Shown here in pieces: positions 1 through 4,538 of a DNA stretch of 21,623 nt; position 1 is the stretch's first letter; the number at the start of each line of letters is the position of its first letter. The notes under the pieces were generated by a model. The model was not told where the DNA came from, made no database searches, and saw nothing but the letters and a program-made list of their open reading frames with translations. This stretch comes from a virus, in IMG/VR virus record IMGVR_UViG_3300030419_007689, positions 1-21,623 of that record; one strand, written 5' to 3'. The position numbers were made by a program, and so were the translations under genes.

Positions 1-138
1 TGTGCCAAGCTGGCCGAAAGTTTTCAAAAGGCTTGCTGGCTATTCAGGCAGCTAGAGTACGCCAACAATAGAGGCACAGGCGAACATCAGTTTGACCTAC
101 TAGAAGAACACTTTAATGCGAAAGAAAGTCTTTACTAG
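1..138 (+). CDS. C-terminal end of an unidentified protein (partial)
   Basis: The first 45 codons of frame 1 are open and end at TAG 136-138, so a gene entering from the left ends here; its start is outside the window. The tail is hydrophilic and probably helical, with the readable stretches KLAESFQKACWLFRQLEYAN and FDLLEEHFNAKESLY. No family is recognisable from so short a piece. Base composition matches the small genes that follow. Coding status is inferred only from the open frame and normal-looking protein sequence. Confidence 0.55.
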   Translation, partial: CAKLAESFQKACWLFRQLEYANNRGTGEHQFDLLEEHFNAKESLY

Positions 139-161
139 GACAGCGGATGTCTCACCCCCTA

Positions 162-170
162 TGCTATACT
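162..170 (+). promoter_or_regulatory. Possible extended -10 promoter
   Basis: TGCTATACT has an extended -10 (TGn followed by TATACT at 165-170). No convincing -35 lies 16-18 bases upstream. Transcription would begin near 177, giving a short leader before the ATG at 195. Unlike the modules further right, this one would not be leaderless. Confidence 0.4.
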
Positions 171-194
171 AGACACAGTTAAAGATTAAAGATT

Positions 195-425
195 ATGAGT
201 ATGAGTAACAACAAAAAGACCGAGTTAGAAGGTCAGAAGGTTTACGCACACGGCGTGAACAAGGATACACACTTCAACACACCACAAGGCCCAAGGCTTT
301 ACCCTCAATATCGTAAGTCGAATAATCGGCCAGTGGTAAACAACCTTCCCAATTATGACAAGATGTGGAATGTAGAAGGTTATTACAATGACAATGATGG
401 CAATGATATCAGAGACAGAGACTAA
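195..425 (+). CDS. Small hydrophilic protein, 76 aa, unknown
   Basis: I do not recognise this protein. It is polar throughout, rich in Asn, Asp, Lys and Tyr, with no membrane segment, no cysteines and no clear fold. It contains HFNTPQGPRLYPQYRKS and ends in an acidic, disordered-looking tail (NDNDGNDIRDRD). Two Met codons (195 and 201) could start it; neither has a Shine-Dalgarno, and the upstream bases are purine/AT-rich (AAAGATTAAAGATT). It precedes the block of MND-starting genes but does not share their promoter-start module. It may be a small early host-interaction protein, by analogy with other phages; that is inference. Confidence 0.6.
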   Translation: MSMSNNKKTELEGQKVYAHGVNKDTHFNTPQGPRLYPQYRKSNNRPVVNNLPNYDKMWNVEGYYNDNDGNDIRDRD

Positions 426-444
426 AAAAAATTAAAAAAACCTC

Positions 445-482
445 TTGACTTATTTAAGAAATTGAGGTAGAGTATTCTCAAG
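445..482 (+). promoter_or_regulatory. Leaderless promoter module, copy 1
   Basis: The -35 TTGACT (445-450), a 17 bp spacer and the -10 TAGAGT (468-473) are followed by nine bases ending CAAG and then ATG at 483. A start site about seven bases past the -10 would fall at or next to the ATG, so the mRNA should be leaderless. A-tracts just upstream (424-440) look like an UP element. Confidence 0.8.
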
Positions 483-746
483 ATGAACGACTTACTAAAA
501 GAACTCAGCCCAGAAGAAACCGCCAAGCTGCAAGCAGCCATTGAAGCGGGCGCAACTCACGCACGGTTTACCTACGCCGACGGTAGCTTTCACCCTTACC
601 CTATCGAGGAAATCAATCGAGGCATGAACGCGCATCGCCGCCAACGTCTTGGTTTGGAGCTTGTCAAAGTAACCCCCGATACAAAGTTGGCGAGCTTGCC
701 CTTCTGGAATAGCTTTGTGGATGACCGTGAAATTAATCCACATTAA
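483..746 (+). CDS. Small protein, paralogue of the gene at 2099
   Basis: This 87 aa soluble protein belongs to no family I know. It is clearly paralogous to the product of 2099-2386: both carry GATHARFTYAD, SFHPYPIEE, NRGMNAHR and LASLPFWNSFVD at matching positions, with differences concentrated at the N-terminus and the extreme C-terminus. An acidic helical N-terminus (LLKELSPEETAKLQAAIEAG) is followed by a mixed, aromatic-rich domain. The ATG is fixed by the module just upstream (-10 nine bases before it) and by the shared start MND. There is no Shine-Dalgarno. Conservation of the core across two copies argues that it is a real folded protein. Confidence 0.8.
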   Translation: MNDLLKELSPEETAKLQAAIEAGATHARFTYADGSFHPYPIEEINRGMNAHRRQRLGLELVKVTPDTKLASLPFWNSFVDDREINPH

Positions 747-749
747 TCA

Positions 750-787
750 TTGACAACGACACGAATTTTTGATTTAATCTAACCAAG
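750..787 (+). promoter_or_regulatory. Leaderless promoter module, copy 2
   Basis: TTGACA (750-755), 17 bp spacer, TTTAAT (773-778), then CTAACCAAG and ATG at 788. The spacer shares GAATTTTTGA with copy 6 (2061) rather than with copies 1, 3, 4 and 5, so there are two subtypes. Confidence 0.75.
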
Positions 788-1078
788 ATGAACGACATGA
801 AAAAAGACACCTACACACTCTGGATTGACGATGAACTAGTAGCCAGCCGTGACCATACTCGCGAAGGTTATAACGACCTCTTGGCCTATGCTCAAGAGCA
901 TTTGGCACAGACTCCAGAGATTTATTCGAGTCGCGAGGAACAAGCCGTATGGTGGGCCGACATGGACGCTGACGAGTTTCGCGACATGATGCCAACCAGT
1001 GAAGAGTTTTACGCTGATGCAATGGGGCCAGAGCCATACGAGCCAAGTCCCTACGATGGAACTTACTCGGAGATGTAA
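788..1078 (+). CDS. Small acidic protein, 96 aa, unknown
   Basis: Unrecognised soluble protein starting MNDMKKD, strongly acidic over its second half (many Asp, Glu and Met; WWADMDADEFRDMMPTSEEF). The N-terminal part (TYTLWIDDELVASRDHTREG) looks like two short beta strands, and the C-terminal 20 residues (EPYEPSPYDGTYSEM) look disordered. Such an acidic profile is seen in some DNA-mimic or inhibitor proteins of phages, but no specific family can be assigned. The start is set by promoter copy 2; there is no Shine-Dalgarno. A strong terminator lies about 90 bases downstream, so this gene closes a transcription unit. Confidence 0.75.
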   Translation: MNDMKKDTYTLWIDDELVASRDHTREGYNDLLAYAQEHLAQTPEIYSSREEQAVWWADMDADEFRDMMPTSEEFYADAMGPEPYEPSPYDGTYSEM

Positions 1079-1093
1079 ACCGTTAAAACTATC

Positions 1094-1147
1094 ATGACTA
1101 ATCGCATAAGAGATCGGCCCTACGGCCAGCCACAAGGCCCACGTTAG
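1094..1147 (+). CDS. Possible 17-residue peptide in the leader of the terminator
   Basis: ATG at 1094 opens a 17-codon frame, MTNRIRDRPYGQPQGPR, closed by TAG 1145-1147 just ahead of the terminator. The ending QPQGPR recalls TPQGPR in the gene at 195, which may be chance. There is no Shine-Dalgarno and the frame overlaps GC-rich inverted repeats, so the sequence may be structured RNA rather than coding. Confidence 0.2.
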   Translation: MTNRIRDRPYGQPQGPR

Positions 1148-1156
1148 GGCTTGGCC
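1124..1156 (+). other. GC-rich inverted repeat ahead of terminator
   Basis: GGCCAGCC (1124-1131) can pair with GGC-TT-GGCC (1148-1156), enclosing a smaller GCCC/GGGC stem (1137-1140 with 1147-1150) as an alternative fold. Together with the terminator stem just downstream this makes a tandem-hairpin 3' end or a small structured RNA. Confidence 0.4.
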
Positions 1157-1163
1157 AAACTCG

Positions 1164-1189
1164 CCCCCCGCTCTGGCGGGGATTTTTTT
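1164..1189 (+). terminator. Rho-independent terminator
   Basis: CCCCGC (1166-1171), loop TCTG, GCGGGG (1176-1181) form a perfect six-pair GC stem, followed after one A by seven T (1183-1189). This is a textbook intrinsic terminator for the transcript carrying the 788-1078 gene. Confidence 0.9.
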
Positions 1190-1199
1190 GTTTGCATTT

Positions 1200-1232
1200 T
1201 TGGCATGGGACGGGCTGCCCGCCGCGTGCCAA
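1200..1232. repeat. Inverted repeat (hairpin or protein site)
   Basis: TTGGCA (1200-1205) and TGCCAA (1227-1232) are perfect inverted arms enclosing an inner CGGGC/GCCCG repeat around 1211-1221, with a partly mismatched segment between. There is no T-run afterwards, so it is not an intrinsic terminator. It lies directly left of the DnaA-box pair. Confidence 0.55.
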
Positions 1233-1255
1233 GTGTCAAGCATAATCACCGAAAG

Positions 1256-1276
1256 TTATTCACAGCGTGTGCATAA
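1256..1276. promoter_or_regulatory. Inverted pair of DnaA-box matches
   Basis: TTATTCACA (1256-1264, + strand) and TGTGCATAA (1268-1276, i.e. TTATGCACA on the - strand) both match the TTATNCACA DnaA-box consensus and face each other across three bases. An AT-rich stretch and promoter copy 3 follow. The site could bind host DnaA to regulate the 1332 promoter or mark a replication origin. The match is seen; the function is inferred. Confidence 0.5.
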
Positions 1277-1294
1277 GTTTGTTTGTTTTAGGGG

Positions 1295-1331
1295 TTGACT
1301 TTTTTAAGTTTTATGGTATTGTATTAACAAG
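1295..1331 (+). promoter_or_regulatory. Leaderless promoter module, copy 3
   Basis: TTGACT (1295-1300), 16 bp spacer beginning TTTTTAAG, TATTGT (1317-1322), then ATTAACAAG and ATG at 1332. The distance from -10 to ATG is nine bases as in the other copies; only the spacer is one base shorter. Confidence 0.75.
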
Positions 1332-1574
1332 ATGAACGACACGAAGAACAAGACCAGCGAAGAACTGAACGCAGCATTCGAGAACTTTCACAAGGCTGCG
1401 GCCAACGCAATCGAAACGTGCGAGGCATTTATCGGAATGGACATCAACCAAGAGCCACGCGAGGCAACTTTCGTACGCCTATTGAACGAAGGCGAGAAGT
1501 CATCCCTTCCAAAGGGGCAACCTTTCTTTGCTGATGCCAAGGCCGAGTTTGGGGAGACTGTAGACTGTGAATAA
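1332..1574 (+). CDS. Small helical protein, 80 aa, unknown
   Basis: Unrecognised. Begins MNDTKNKTSEELNAAFENFH; the first 35 residues look like one long amphipathic helix (ELNAAFENFHKAAANAIETC), followed by a less regular acidic half ending FGETVDCE. Two cysteines, no membrane segment. Promoter copy 3 fixes the start, and there is no Shine-Dalgarno. Promoter copy 4 starts 17 bases after the stop, so this gene probably has its own transcript. Confidence 0.7.
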   Translation: MNDTKNKTSEELNAAFENFHKAAANAIETCEAFIGMDINQEPREATFVRLLNEGEKSSLPKGQPFFADAKAEFGETVDCE

Positions 1575-1591
1575 CTTTCTGAGATTGGCTA

Positions 1592-1629
1592 TTGACTTTT
1601 TTAAGAATTAACCTTATAGTATTACCAAG
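1592..1629 (+). promoter_or_regulatory. Leaderless promoter module, copy 4
   Basis: TTGACT (1592-1597), 17 bp spacer, TATAGT (1615-1620), ATTACCAAG, then ATG at 1630. It is identical to copy 5 over 49 bases (1592-1640 against 1829-1877). Confidence 0.85.
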
Positions 1630-1809
1630 ATGAACGACATACAAATCACAAACAACGATGCAGCCCTGATCATTGACGGGGTGGCTCACCAAATCAAAAC
1701 TATCAACGAGCAAGATCACGAAGGCCATTGCTGGCTTTACGTTGAACTGCAAGACGGTGGCGAATACCTCTCTTATGATGATGGTGAAACATGGCAGGAG
1801 ATGGAGTAA
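1630..1809 (+). CDS. Small protein, 59 aa, unknown
   Basis: Short gene supported by promoter copy 4 immediately upstream and the shared ATGAACGAC start. It begins MNDIQITNNDAALIIDGVAH and continues with KTINEQDHEGHCWLYVELQD and then GGEYLSYDDGETWQEME. The pattern of alternating hydrophobic and polar residues suggests a small all-beta fold with a beta-hairpin around WLYVELQDGGEYLSY. There is no membrane segment and I know no family. The downstream module (copy 5) begins 19 bases after the stop. Confidence 0.75.
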   Translation: MNDIQITNNDAALIIDGVAHQIKTINEQDHEGHCWLYVELQDGGEYLSYDDGETWQEME

Positions 1810-1828
1810 AAAAAGTTGAAAAAACTAC

Positions 1829-1866
1829 TTGACTTTTTTAAGAATTAACCTTATAGTATTACCAAG
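1829..1866 (+). promoter_or_regulatory. Leaderless promoter module, copy 5
   Basis: TTGACT (1829-1834), 17 bp spacer, TATAGT (1852-1857), ATTACCAAG, ATG at 1867. A-tracts upstream (1808-1824) resemble an UP element. Identical to copy 4 from the -35 into the fourth codon. Confidence 0.85.
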
Positions 1867-2055
1867 ATGAACGACATGAAAAAGATCACCAACTGGACAA
1901 GCTACAAACAAGACCGTTTCAACAAGGCAGAATTCGACGCTGAAATGGCTCGCATTGAAAAGCAAACCTTTATTCTCCAAACCATTACAGCCTTTTGCAT
2001 CGGTGCAAGTGTTGCGCTTGGATTTGTTTTGATTCACCAAATTTATTTCGCATAA
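1867..2055 (+). CDS. Small single-pass membrane protein, 62 aa
   Basis: Begins MNDMKKITNWTSYKQDRFNK. A polar, charged N-terminal half (about residues 1-33) is followed by one strong hydrophobic segment, roughly residues 35-61 (FILQTITAFCIGASVALGFV and onward), ending almost at the C-terminus. This is a tail-anchored topology with the N-terminal domain probably cytoplasmic. Possible roles, by analogy only, include superinfection exclusion or a membrane-targeted early function. Start set by promoter copy 5. Confidence 0.7.
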   Translation: MNDMKKITNWTSYKQDRFNKAEFDAEMARIEKQTFILQTITAFCIGASVALGFVLIHQIYFA

Positions 2056-2060
2056 AAGTA

Positions 2061-2098
2061 TTGACTTCAACCAGAATTTTTGAGACTATAAACCCAAG
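2061..2098 (+). promoter_or_regulatory. Leaderless promoter module, copy 6
   Basis: TTGACT (2061-2066) lies exactly 32 bases before ATG 2099, as in copies 1, 2, 4 and 5. At the aligned -10 position the sequence is GACTAT (2084-2089), a weak match; TATAAA (2087-2092) fits better but needs a 20 bp spacer. The spacer shares GAATTTTTGA with copy 2. Confidence 0.65.
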
Positions 2099-2386
2099 AT
2101 GAACGACATGAAAAACTTACTACAAGAACTCACGCCAGACGATTGGAAGAAGTACACCGACGCAGTGGCAGCGGGTGCAACCCACGCACGGTTTACTTAT
2201 GCCGACCACAGCTTTCATCCTTACCCTATTGAAGAACTTAATCGCGGGATGAACGCACATCGCACGCAAAACCTTGGTTTGTTACTGGTCAAAGTAACCG
2301 ACGAAGGCACTACCGAGATTGCCAGCTTGCCGTTCTGGAATAGCTTTGTAGACGAGAGGGAAATGTTCTACGCTAAAAGAAATTAA
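2099..2386 (+). CDS. Small protein, paralogue of the gene at 483
   Basis: 95 aa, unknown function. It matches the 483-746 product across its core (GATHARFTYAD, SFHPYPIEELNRGMNAHR, LVKVT, IASLPFWNSFVDERE), with a slightly longer start (MNDMKNLLQELTPDDWKK) and a different tail (MFYAKRN). It lies four genes away from its partner, so either the pair arose by duplication and was then separated, or each copy arrived with its own promoter module. Start fixed by the ATGAACGACATG context; no Shine-Dalgarno. Confidence 0.8.
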   Translation: MNDMKNLLQELTPDDWKKYTDAVAAGATHARFTYADHSFHPYPIEELNRGMNAHRTQNLGLLLVKVTDEGTTEIASLPFWNSFVDEREMFYAKRN

Positions 2387-2393
2387 AAAAAAT

Positions 2394-2422
2394 TTGCGCT
2401 AACACCCTTTCCGTGTTATTGT
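2394..2422 (+). promoter_or_regulatory. Sigma70-like promoter
   Basis: TTGCGC (2394-2399), 17 bp, TATTGT (2417-2422), with an A-tract just upstream (2384-2392). Transcription would begin near 2429, leaving a leader of about 60 bases before ATG 2492. It is thus unlike the leaderless modules upstream. Confidence 0.65.
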
Positions 2423-2428
2423 ATAAGC

Positions 2429-2485
2429 AACGGGTGAAACCATAAAGGTAAGACCCACCAAAGGCGCAAGCCATTAACCAAAGGA
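2429..2485 (+). promoter_or_regulatory. Structured 5' leader with Shine-Dalgarno
   Basis: Outer stem GGGT (2432-2435)/ACCC (2453-2456) and inner stem ACC (2439-2441)/GGT (2447-2449) are separated by a symmetric GAA/AAG internal loop, compatible with tandem G-A pairs. A second hairpin GGC-GCAA-GCC (2463-2472) has a GNRA tetraloop. The Shine-Dalgarno AAGGA (2481-2485) follows, six bases before ATG. The fold is seen by eye; I cannot assign a riboswitch class. Confidence 0.45.
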
Positions 2486-2491
2486 ATCAAG

Positions 2492-2773
2492 ATGCATTTA
2501 AGCAAGGCGTGCAAACGCGCATTAAAAACTCTCACTAGAATGGGATGCACAATCAAACCCATTAAAGCGGGTTGGAGAATCACACCACCTCGCGCTTCTT
2601 ACAAAGACTCAAACGGCCTAGTAAAGAATGAGGCTTACACCTTACACCCTAATGATAGACATCTCGGTGCGCTCATGGATCACATCGTCAGAAGCTGGGA
2701 CTTTGATGTGATCGCTAATCATGTGAGGGACTTGGCTAAAGCTTACCCACCTATCCAGCAGAAGGTCAAGTAG
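2492..2773 (+). CDS. Small basic protein, 93 aa, unknown
   Basis: Begins MHLSKACKRALKTLTRMGCT. Basic N-terminal helix, then a strand pair (TIKPIKAGWRITPP), then a helical C-terminal half (HLGALMDHIVRSWDFDVIAN). The helix followed by GCTIKPIKAGWRI loosely recalls the small HicA/dsRBD-like fold, but no catalytic His is in the expected place, so this is weak. It is the only small gene in the left block with a true leader and a strong Shine-Dalgarno (AAGGA, spacing six), so its control differs from the MND genes. A terminator follows 13 bases after the stop. Confidence 0.7.
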   Translation: MHLSKACKRALKTLTRMGCTIKPIKAGWRITPPRASYKDSNGLVKNEAYTLHPNDRHLGALMDHIVRSWDFDVIANHVRDLAKAYPPIQQKVK

Positions 2774-2786
2774 CAATCCACCACGG

Positions 2787-2827
2787 GCCTCCCCCTATTA
2801 AATGATTTTTTTAGGGGTGGCTTTTCT
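2787..2827 (+). terminator. Intrinsic terminator
   Basis: GCCTCCCCCTA (2787-2797) pairs with TAGGGGTGGC (2812-2821), with one mismatch and one extra C, across a T-rich loop. TTTTCTT follows from 2822. It ends the transcript of the 2492 gene and sits at the border between the balanced-composition left block and the AT-rich right part. Confidence 0.75.
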
Positions 2828-2897
2828 TAATTCAGCCGTAGGGGGTTGGTGTATATCTGGACACGAATCAATGAATCTTGTTATATAGGAGCCGAAA

Positions 2898-3161
2898 ATG
2901 AGCAATTTACATAAACCGCACAATAATCTTCGCCATGTACATAGAAAAAGCTTTAATCAAGGAGCTCACAGCGGCTCTCGCTCTCTTAGATGCGCGTATG
3001 TATCTTCATTGTCAGAGCAAAATCCCGTTATAGGATACCAGCAATCAGAATGGGAGAAAACTTGTAAAAAATATAATGAACAAAATAATTGGGAAACCAA
3101 AGAGGAAAAACATAATCAATTAAAATTATTATTACTAAATATAAATAAAAATAAAAAATAA
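2898..3161 (+). CDS. Small basic protein, 87 aa, unknown
   Basis: Starts at ATG 2898 behind a good Shine-Dalgarno (AGGAG 2887-2891, spacing six). The product (MSNLHKPHNNLRHVHRKSFN...) is His-, Arg- and Asn-rich at the N-terminus and Lys/Asn/Glu-rich at the C-terminus, ending in a charged helix. No family recognised. The gene straddles the composition change: its first half resembles the left block, while the last third is made almost entirely of A/T-rich codons (Lys, Asn, Leu by TTA). The low-complexity tail may be a degenerate extension. Confidence 0.55.
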   Translation: MSNLHKPHNNLRHVHRKSFNQGAHSGSRSLRCAYVSSLSEQNPVIGYQQSEWEKTCKKYNEQNNWETKEEKHNQLKLLLLNINKNKK

Positions 3162-3186
3162 ATAAAAAATACCCCTACCCCTTTAA

Positions 3187-3957
3187 ATGAATAAATACCA
3201 AAAGATATTTATTAATATTAATTCGCTTAAAAAATACGCGGGGCCATCTTTAATTTCGGGGTATCTTGTTATATACTATCTGATGTTTAATTTGGTGGTC
3301 GCTAAACACAATGAAGATGTTCAATCGTGGATAGATAGTGATCCCATTCGTGATAACTGTAACGTATTCTTATATAATAAGGGGGGCGACTTCACGGCAA
3401 AGCATTTGTGTCATTATCAAATTTTACCAAATATAGGAAGGGAATCTCATACGTATTTAACTCATATTGTTGATAATTATAAAAATTTATCTGATATAAC
3501 TATTTTCCTTCAAGGAAACCCTTTTCCTCATTCTTATAACGAATATGGAGAACGTTTGTGGGATTTTATTGAAATTTTAAAAACCGAAAAAAATATTAAA
3601 TATTTACCTTTATATGGCCTCTTAAATGAATTTAAACGCTCTCGACAAATGTACGGATACTATGGGGAATCAACTAGTGACCCAAGAAACGACGTTGCCC
3701 CCGCTGTTCAACGTTTAGCTAAAAGAATTTTCTCTGAAAATGTAATTATCCCTGAAAAACTTTATTTTACAACAGGAGCTCAATTTGCTTGCTCTAAAGA
3801 GGTTATACATTATCATTCAAAATCATTTTATAAAAAATGTTTAGATTTACATGAAGAATCAACTGAAGATGCAGCATGGATGCCTTATGTTATGGAAAGA
3901 TTTTGGCGGTATATATTTCAAGATGATTATTTATTTTATAAAAATATAAGGTTATAA
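3187..3957 (+). CDS. DUF3431-family protein, probable sugar-related enzyme
   Basis: Matches, from memory, the DUF3431 pattern found in bacteria, algae and fungi: LVVAKHNEDVQSW near the start, VFLYNKG, LPNIGRESHTYLTHIVDNY, DITIFLQGNPFPH, then GAQFACSKEVIHYHSKSFY and MERFWRYIF at the end. The family is often found beside glycosyltransferases and may be glycosyltransferase-like, but its reaction is not known to me. The conserved domain begins at the Met encoded at 3283. The 32 residues before it (hydrophobic around GPSLISGYLVIYYL) may be extra, so the real start could be 3283; neither start has a Shine-Dalgarno. It heads the sugar cluster and is followed directly by two HNH genes. Confidence 0.7.
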   Translation: MNKYQKIFININSLKKYAGPSLISGYLVIYYLMFNLVVAKHNEDVQSWIDSDPIRDNCNVFLYNKGGDFTAKHLCHYQILPNIGRESHTYLTHIVDNYKNLSDITIFLQGNPFPHSYNEYGERLWDFIEILKTEKNIKYLPLYGLLNEFKRSRQMYGYYGESTSDPRNDVAPAVQRLAKRIFSENVIIPEKLYFTTGAQFACSKEVIHYHSKSFYKKCLDLHEESTEDAAWMPYVMERFWRYIFQDDYLFYKNIRL

Positions 3958-3958
3958 G

Positions 3959-4507
3959 ATGGGGCATTTGTTAGATAACAAAGAATTATTGGTAAGACTT
4001 TATATCAAAGAAAAAAATACTCTTGTTAAATTATCTAAAAAATACAAAATAGGACGCAAAAAACTTTCAGCCCTATTTAAGAAACATAACATAAAATTAA
4101 GAACCCATCGCGAAGCCATTACCGACCAATATACTCCTTTTAGGTTTTACATGAGTGGATTGAGAAAAAGTAATTACGGCAAACGTCCCAATCTTGCTCG
4201 CTTACAACCTACGGCCAAACAAAAAAAACTTACTCTTGCTCACTTAAAAGAAGTATGGGAAAAGCAAAGAGGAACTTGTCCATATACTAACATTAAATTA
4301 AAATTATTTACTCTCTCTAAAGCTAAGTACCAAAAAGGTGGACTCAAAGGCGATCTGAGAAATGCTTCTCTTGATAGAATAGATTCTTCGAAGCCCTATG
4401 AGATAGGTAATGTTCAATTTGTAGTGTGGCCCATTAATTACGCCAAAAATACCCTATCAGACAAACAAATGAAGAAATTCATGAAGTTGATAAGACAAAG
4501 CTATTGA
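3959..4507 (+). CDS. HNH-type homing endonuclease with N-terminal HTH
   Basis: 182 aa. Residues about 8-50 form a basic helix-turn-helix (TLVKLSKKYKIGRKKLSALF), probably for DNA binding. The C-terminal half carries an HNH-like nuclease core: CPYTNIKL at 107-114, SLDRIDSSKPYEIGNVQFV at 137-155 and an Asn at 160, the usual Cys / D-R-I-D / G-N-x-x / N layout. This matches free-standing phage HNH endonucleases. It starts one base after the upstream stop, with a possible AAGG seven bases before ATG. Together with its neighbour it splits the DUF3431 gene from the sugar genes, suggesting insertion. Confidence 0.8.
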   Translation: MGHLLDNKELLVRLYIKEKNTLVKLSKKYKIGRKKLSALFKKHNIKLRTHREAITDQYTPFRFYMSGLRKSNYGKRPNLARLQPTAKQKKLTLAHLKEVWEKQRGTCPYTNIKLKLFTLSKAKYQKGGLKGDLRNASLDRIDSSKPYEIGNVQFVVWPINYAKNTLSDKQMKKFMKLIRQSY

Positions 4508-4532
4508 CAGAGCACAAATATTTTTTTATAGT
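4504..4532 (+). promoter_or_regulatory. Sigma70-like promoter for leaderless mRNA
   Basis: TTGACA (4504-4509, perfect) overlaps the stop of the upstream gene. After 17 bp comes TATAGT (4527-4532), and ATG follows six bases later at 4539, where transcription would be expected to begin. This gives the second HNH gene its own promoter. Confidence 0.75.
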
Positions 4533-4538
4533 TCTGTA

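Noticed and set aside
836-1249. A 137-codon open frame on the - strand
   Set aside because: It lies opposite the well-supported 788-1078 gene and runs through the terminator and hairpins; it is a by-product of the GC-rich stretch.
445-2101. The six modules as a CRISPR-like or integron-like array
   Set aside because: Spacing is set by whole genes, the repeats contain promoter elements and start codons, and there is no recombination-site symmetry, leader or associated enzyme.
2429-2472. Assignment of the 2492 leader to a known riboswitch (c-di-GMP-I, glutamine, preQ1)
   Set aside because: The order of conserved stretches and the junction did not fit any class I could recall, so only a structured leader is claimed.
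2774-3186. Assembly chimera at the composition change
   Set aside because: Possible but not shown: the 2898 frame reads continuously across the change, and small genes of similar type reappear at the right end.
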